Assembly (NCBI GenBank): GCA_017476305.1
Contig: JAFVAA010000003.1
Span: 1 to 6,635, forward strand
Reading direction: 5' to 3'
Length of the DNA: 6,635 bases
DNA from: Lachnospiraceae bacterium
Lineage (GTDB): Bacteria > Bacillota > Clostridia > Lachnospirales > Lachnospiraceae
The translations under genes were made by a program, and so were the position numbers. Position 1 is the stretch's first letter. Every line of letters starts with the position of its first letter. Under the pieces are notes generated by a model. The model was not told the origin of the DNA. It worked only from the letters and a program-made list of their open reading frames with translations, and ran no database searches. This document shows positions 6,065 to 6,635 of this stretch, piece by piece.

Positions 6065-6615
6065 CAAAAGAGGCTGTCAGAAAAAGCATGCGCTTTTTTA
6101 GAAGGAATATGGCAGAAAATGAACGGAAGGAAAAGGATGCATTGATTCATAGTAAGTTGTCCGAGTTGGTGGTTTTTAGAGATGCATCTTATTTCTTTCC
6201 GTTTGTTTCGTATGGGACAGAGGTGGATACGATTGCCGTGCTTGAAGGGTTACTGGCAGACGGACGGAAGAGGGTGGCTGTTCCGAGGGTTCATGGGAAA
6301 GAAATGGATTTTTATTTTATACGGTCACTAACTGATCTGAAAAAAGGCTGTATGGGGATTTTAGAGCCTGTGACGCAGGAAAGGGCTGTGATTACGGAGG
6401 GGATTATGCTGATACCGGGGCTTGCCTTTGATGAAGGGAAGAATCGGATCGGATATGGTGGGGGGTATTATGACCGGTATCTGGAAAAGCACGGGTGTGA
6501 ACGTGTGATAAAAATTGGGATAGCTTATGATTTTCAGGTATTGGAACGCTTAGAAGCAAAAAGCTATGATAAAAAGGTGGATATGATCCTGACAGACCGG
6601 AGGATCATAGAATAA
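6061..6615 (+). CDS. 5-formyltetrahydrofolate cyclo-ligase (methenyl-THF synthetase)
   Basis: This 184-residue enzyme is expected to convert 5-formyltetrahydrofolate to 5,10-methenyltetrahydrofolate with ATP, returning stored or inhibitory folate to the one-carbon pool in the cytoplasm. A basic N-terminal helix (KSMRFFRRNM) is followed by FVSYGTEVDT (residues 48-57), the folate-side Glu-x-Asp-Thr element, AVPRV (73-77), and GILEP. The nucleotide-binding signature is R129-I-GYGGGYYDRYL (129-141). The C-terminus, with KKVDMILTDR, is also typical. Length is normal and the frame is complete. ATG 6061 overlaps the DUF896 stop (ATGA) and has a good GGAGAAGG (6047-6054) six bases upstream, indicating coupled expression. 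Only 20 bases follow its TAA and no terminator is visible there. Family names YgfA, YqgN and Fau refer to the same activity. Confidence 0.95.
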   Translation: MTKEAVRKSMRFFRRNMAENERKEKDALIHSKLSELVVFRDASYFFPFVSYGTEVDTIAVLEGLLADGRKRVAVPRVHGKEMDFYFIRSLTDLKKGCMGILEPVTQERAVITEGIMLIPGLAFDEGKNRIGYGGGYYDRYLEKHGCERVIKIGIAYDFQVLERLEAKSYDKKVDMILTDRRIIE

Positions 6616-6635
6616 AAACGGTGTAAGACAGAAGC

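Noticed and set aside
6616..6635. Terminator or further gene after the cyclo-ligase
   Set aside because: Only 20 bases remain and they show no stem, U-run or start signal.

Overview
The window reads as an ordinary chromosomal segment of a Gram-positive, low-to-moderate GC member of the Clostridia, most likely a Lachnospiraceae-type gut anaerobe. This rests on AGGAGG-like ribosome binding sites before most genes, TATAAT-type -10 boxes, purine-rich coding strands, a protein ending in a BofC-like domain, a DUF896/YnzC-type small protein, and the pairing of two flavoproteins that I recall as common in that group. The genus cannot be fixed from the sequence. All seven genes are on the + strand and coding density is high. 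No mobile element, CRISPR array, tRNA or rRNA is visible.

Layout. (1) Bases 1-684 are the 3' end of a MutS-related ATPase gene that is neither classic MutS1 nor MutS2. (2) Bases 685-864 are a 180-base gap with a good TATAAT box. (3) Bases 865-1551 encode a membrane-anchored protein with a BofC-like C-terminal domain, followed by a 9-bp inverted repeat that spans its stop codon. (4) Bases 1597-2883 encode an HI0933/YhiN-family FAD enzyme, and 2870-4531 encode a second, different FAD-dependent dehydrogenase (COG2509 type). These two overlap by 14 bases and are probably translationally coupled. (5) Bases 4532-4676 are a 145-base gap with an extended -10 promoter. (6) Bases 4677-5822 encode a response regulator fused to an HD-GYP domain, a likely cyclic-di-GMP phosphodiesterase. 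(7) Bases 5840-6064 encode a DUF896 protein, and 6061-6615 encode 5-formyltetrahydrofolate cyclo-ligase, joined by an ATGA overlap.

The genes appear to fall into two transcription units: the BofC-like gene with the two flavoenzymes (865-4531), and the HD-GYP regulator with DUF896 and the folate enzyme (4677-6615). No intrinsic terminator with a clear GC stem and U-run was found between them, so read-through is possible. I see no shared pathway linking all the genes. The cyclo-ligase salvages 5-formyl-THF, the HD-GYP protein is a signalling output, and the flavoenzymes have no assigned substrates.

I do not find a convincing novel system. The points most worth a second look are the BofC-like membrane protein next to the flavoenzymes, the start site and active-site details of the HD-GYP regulator, the inverted repeat at 1546-1571, and the short overlapping reading frame before the DUF896 gene.
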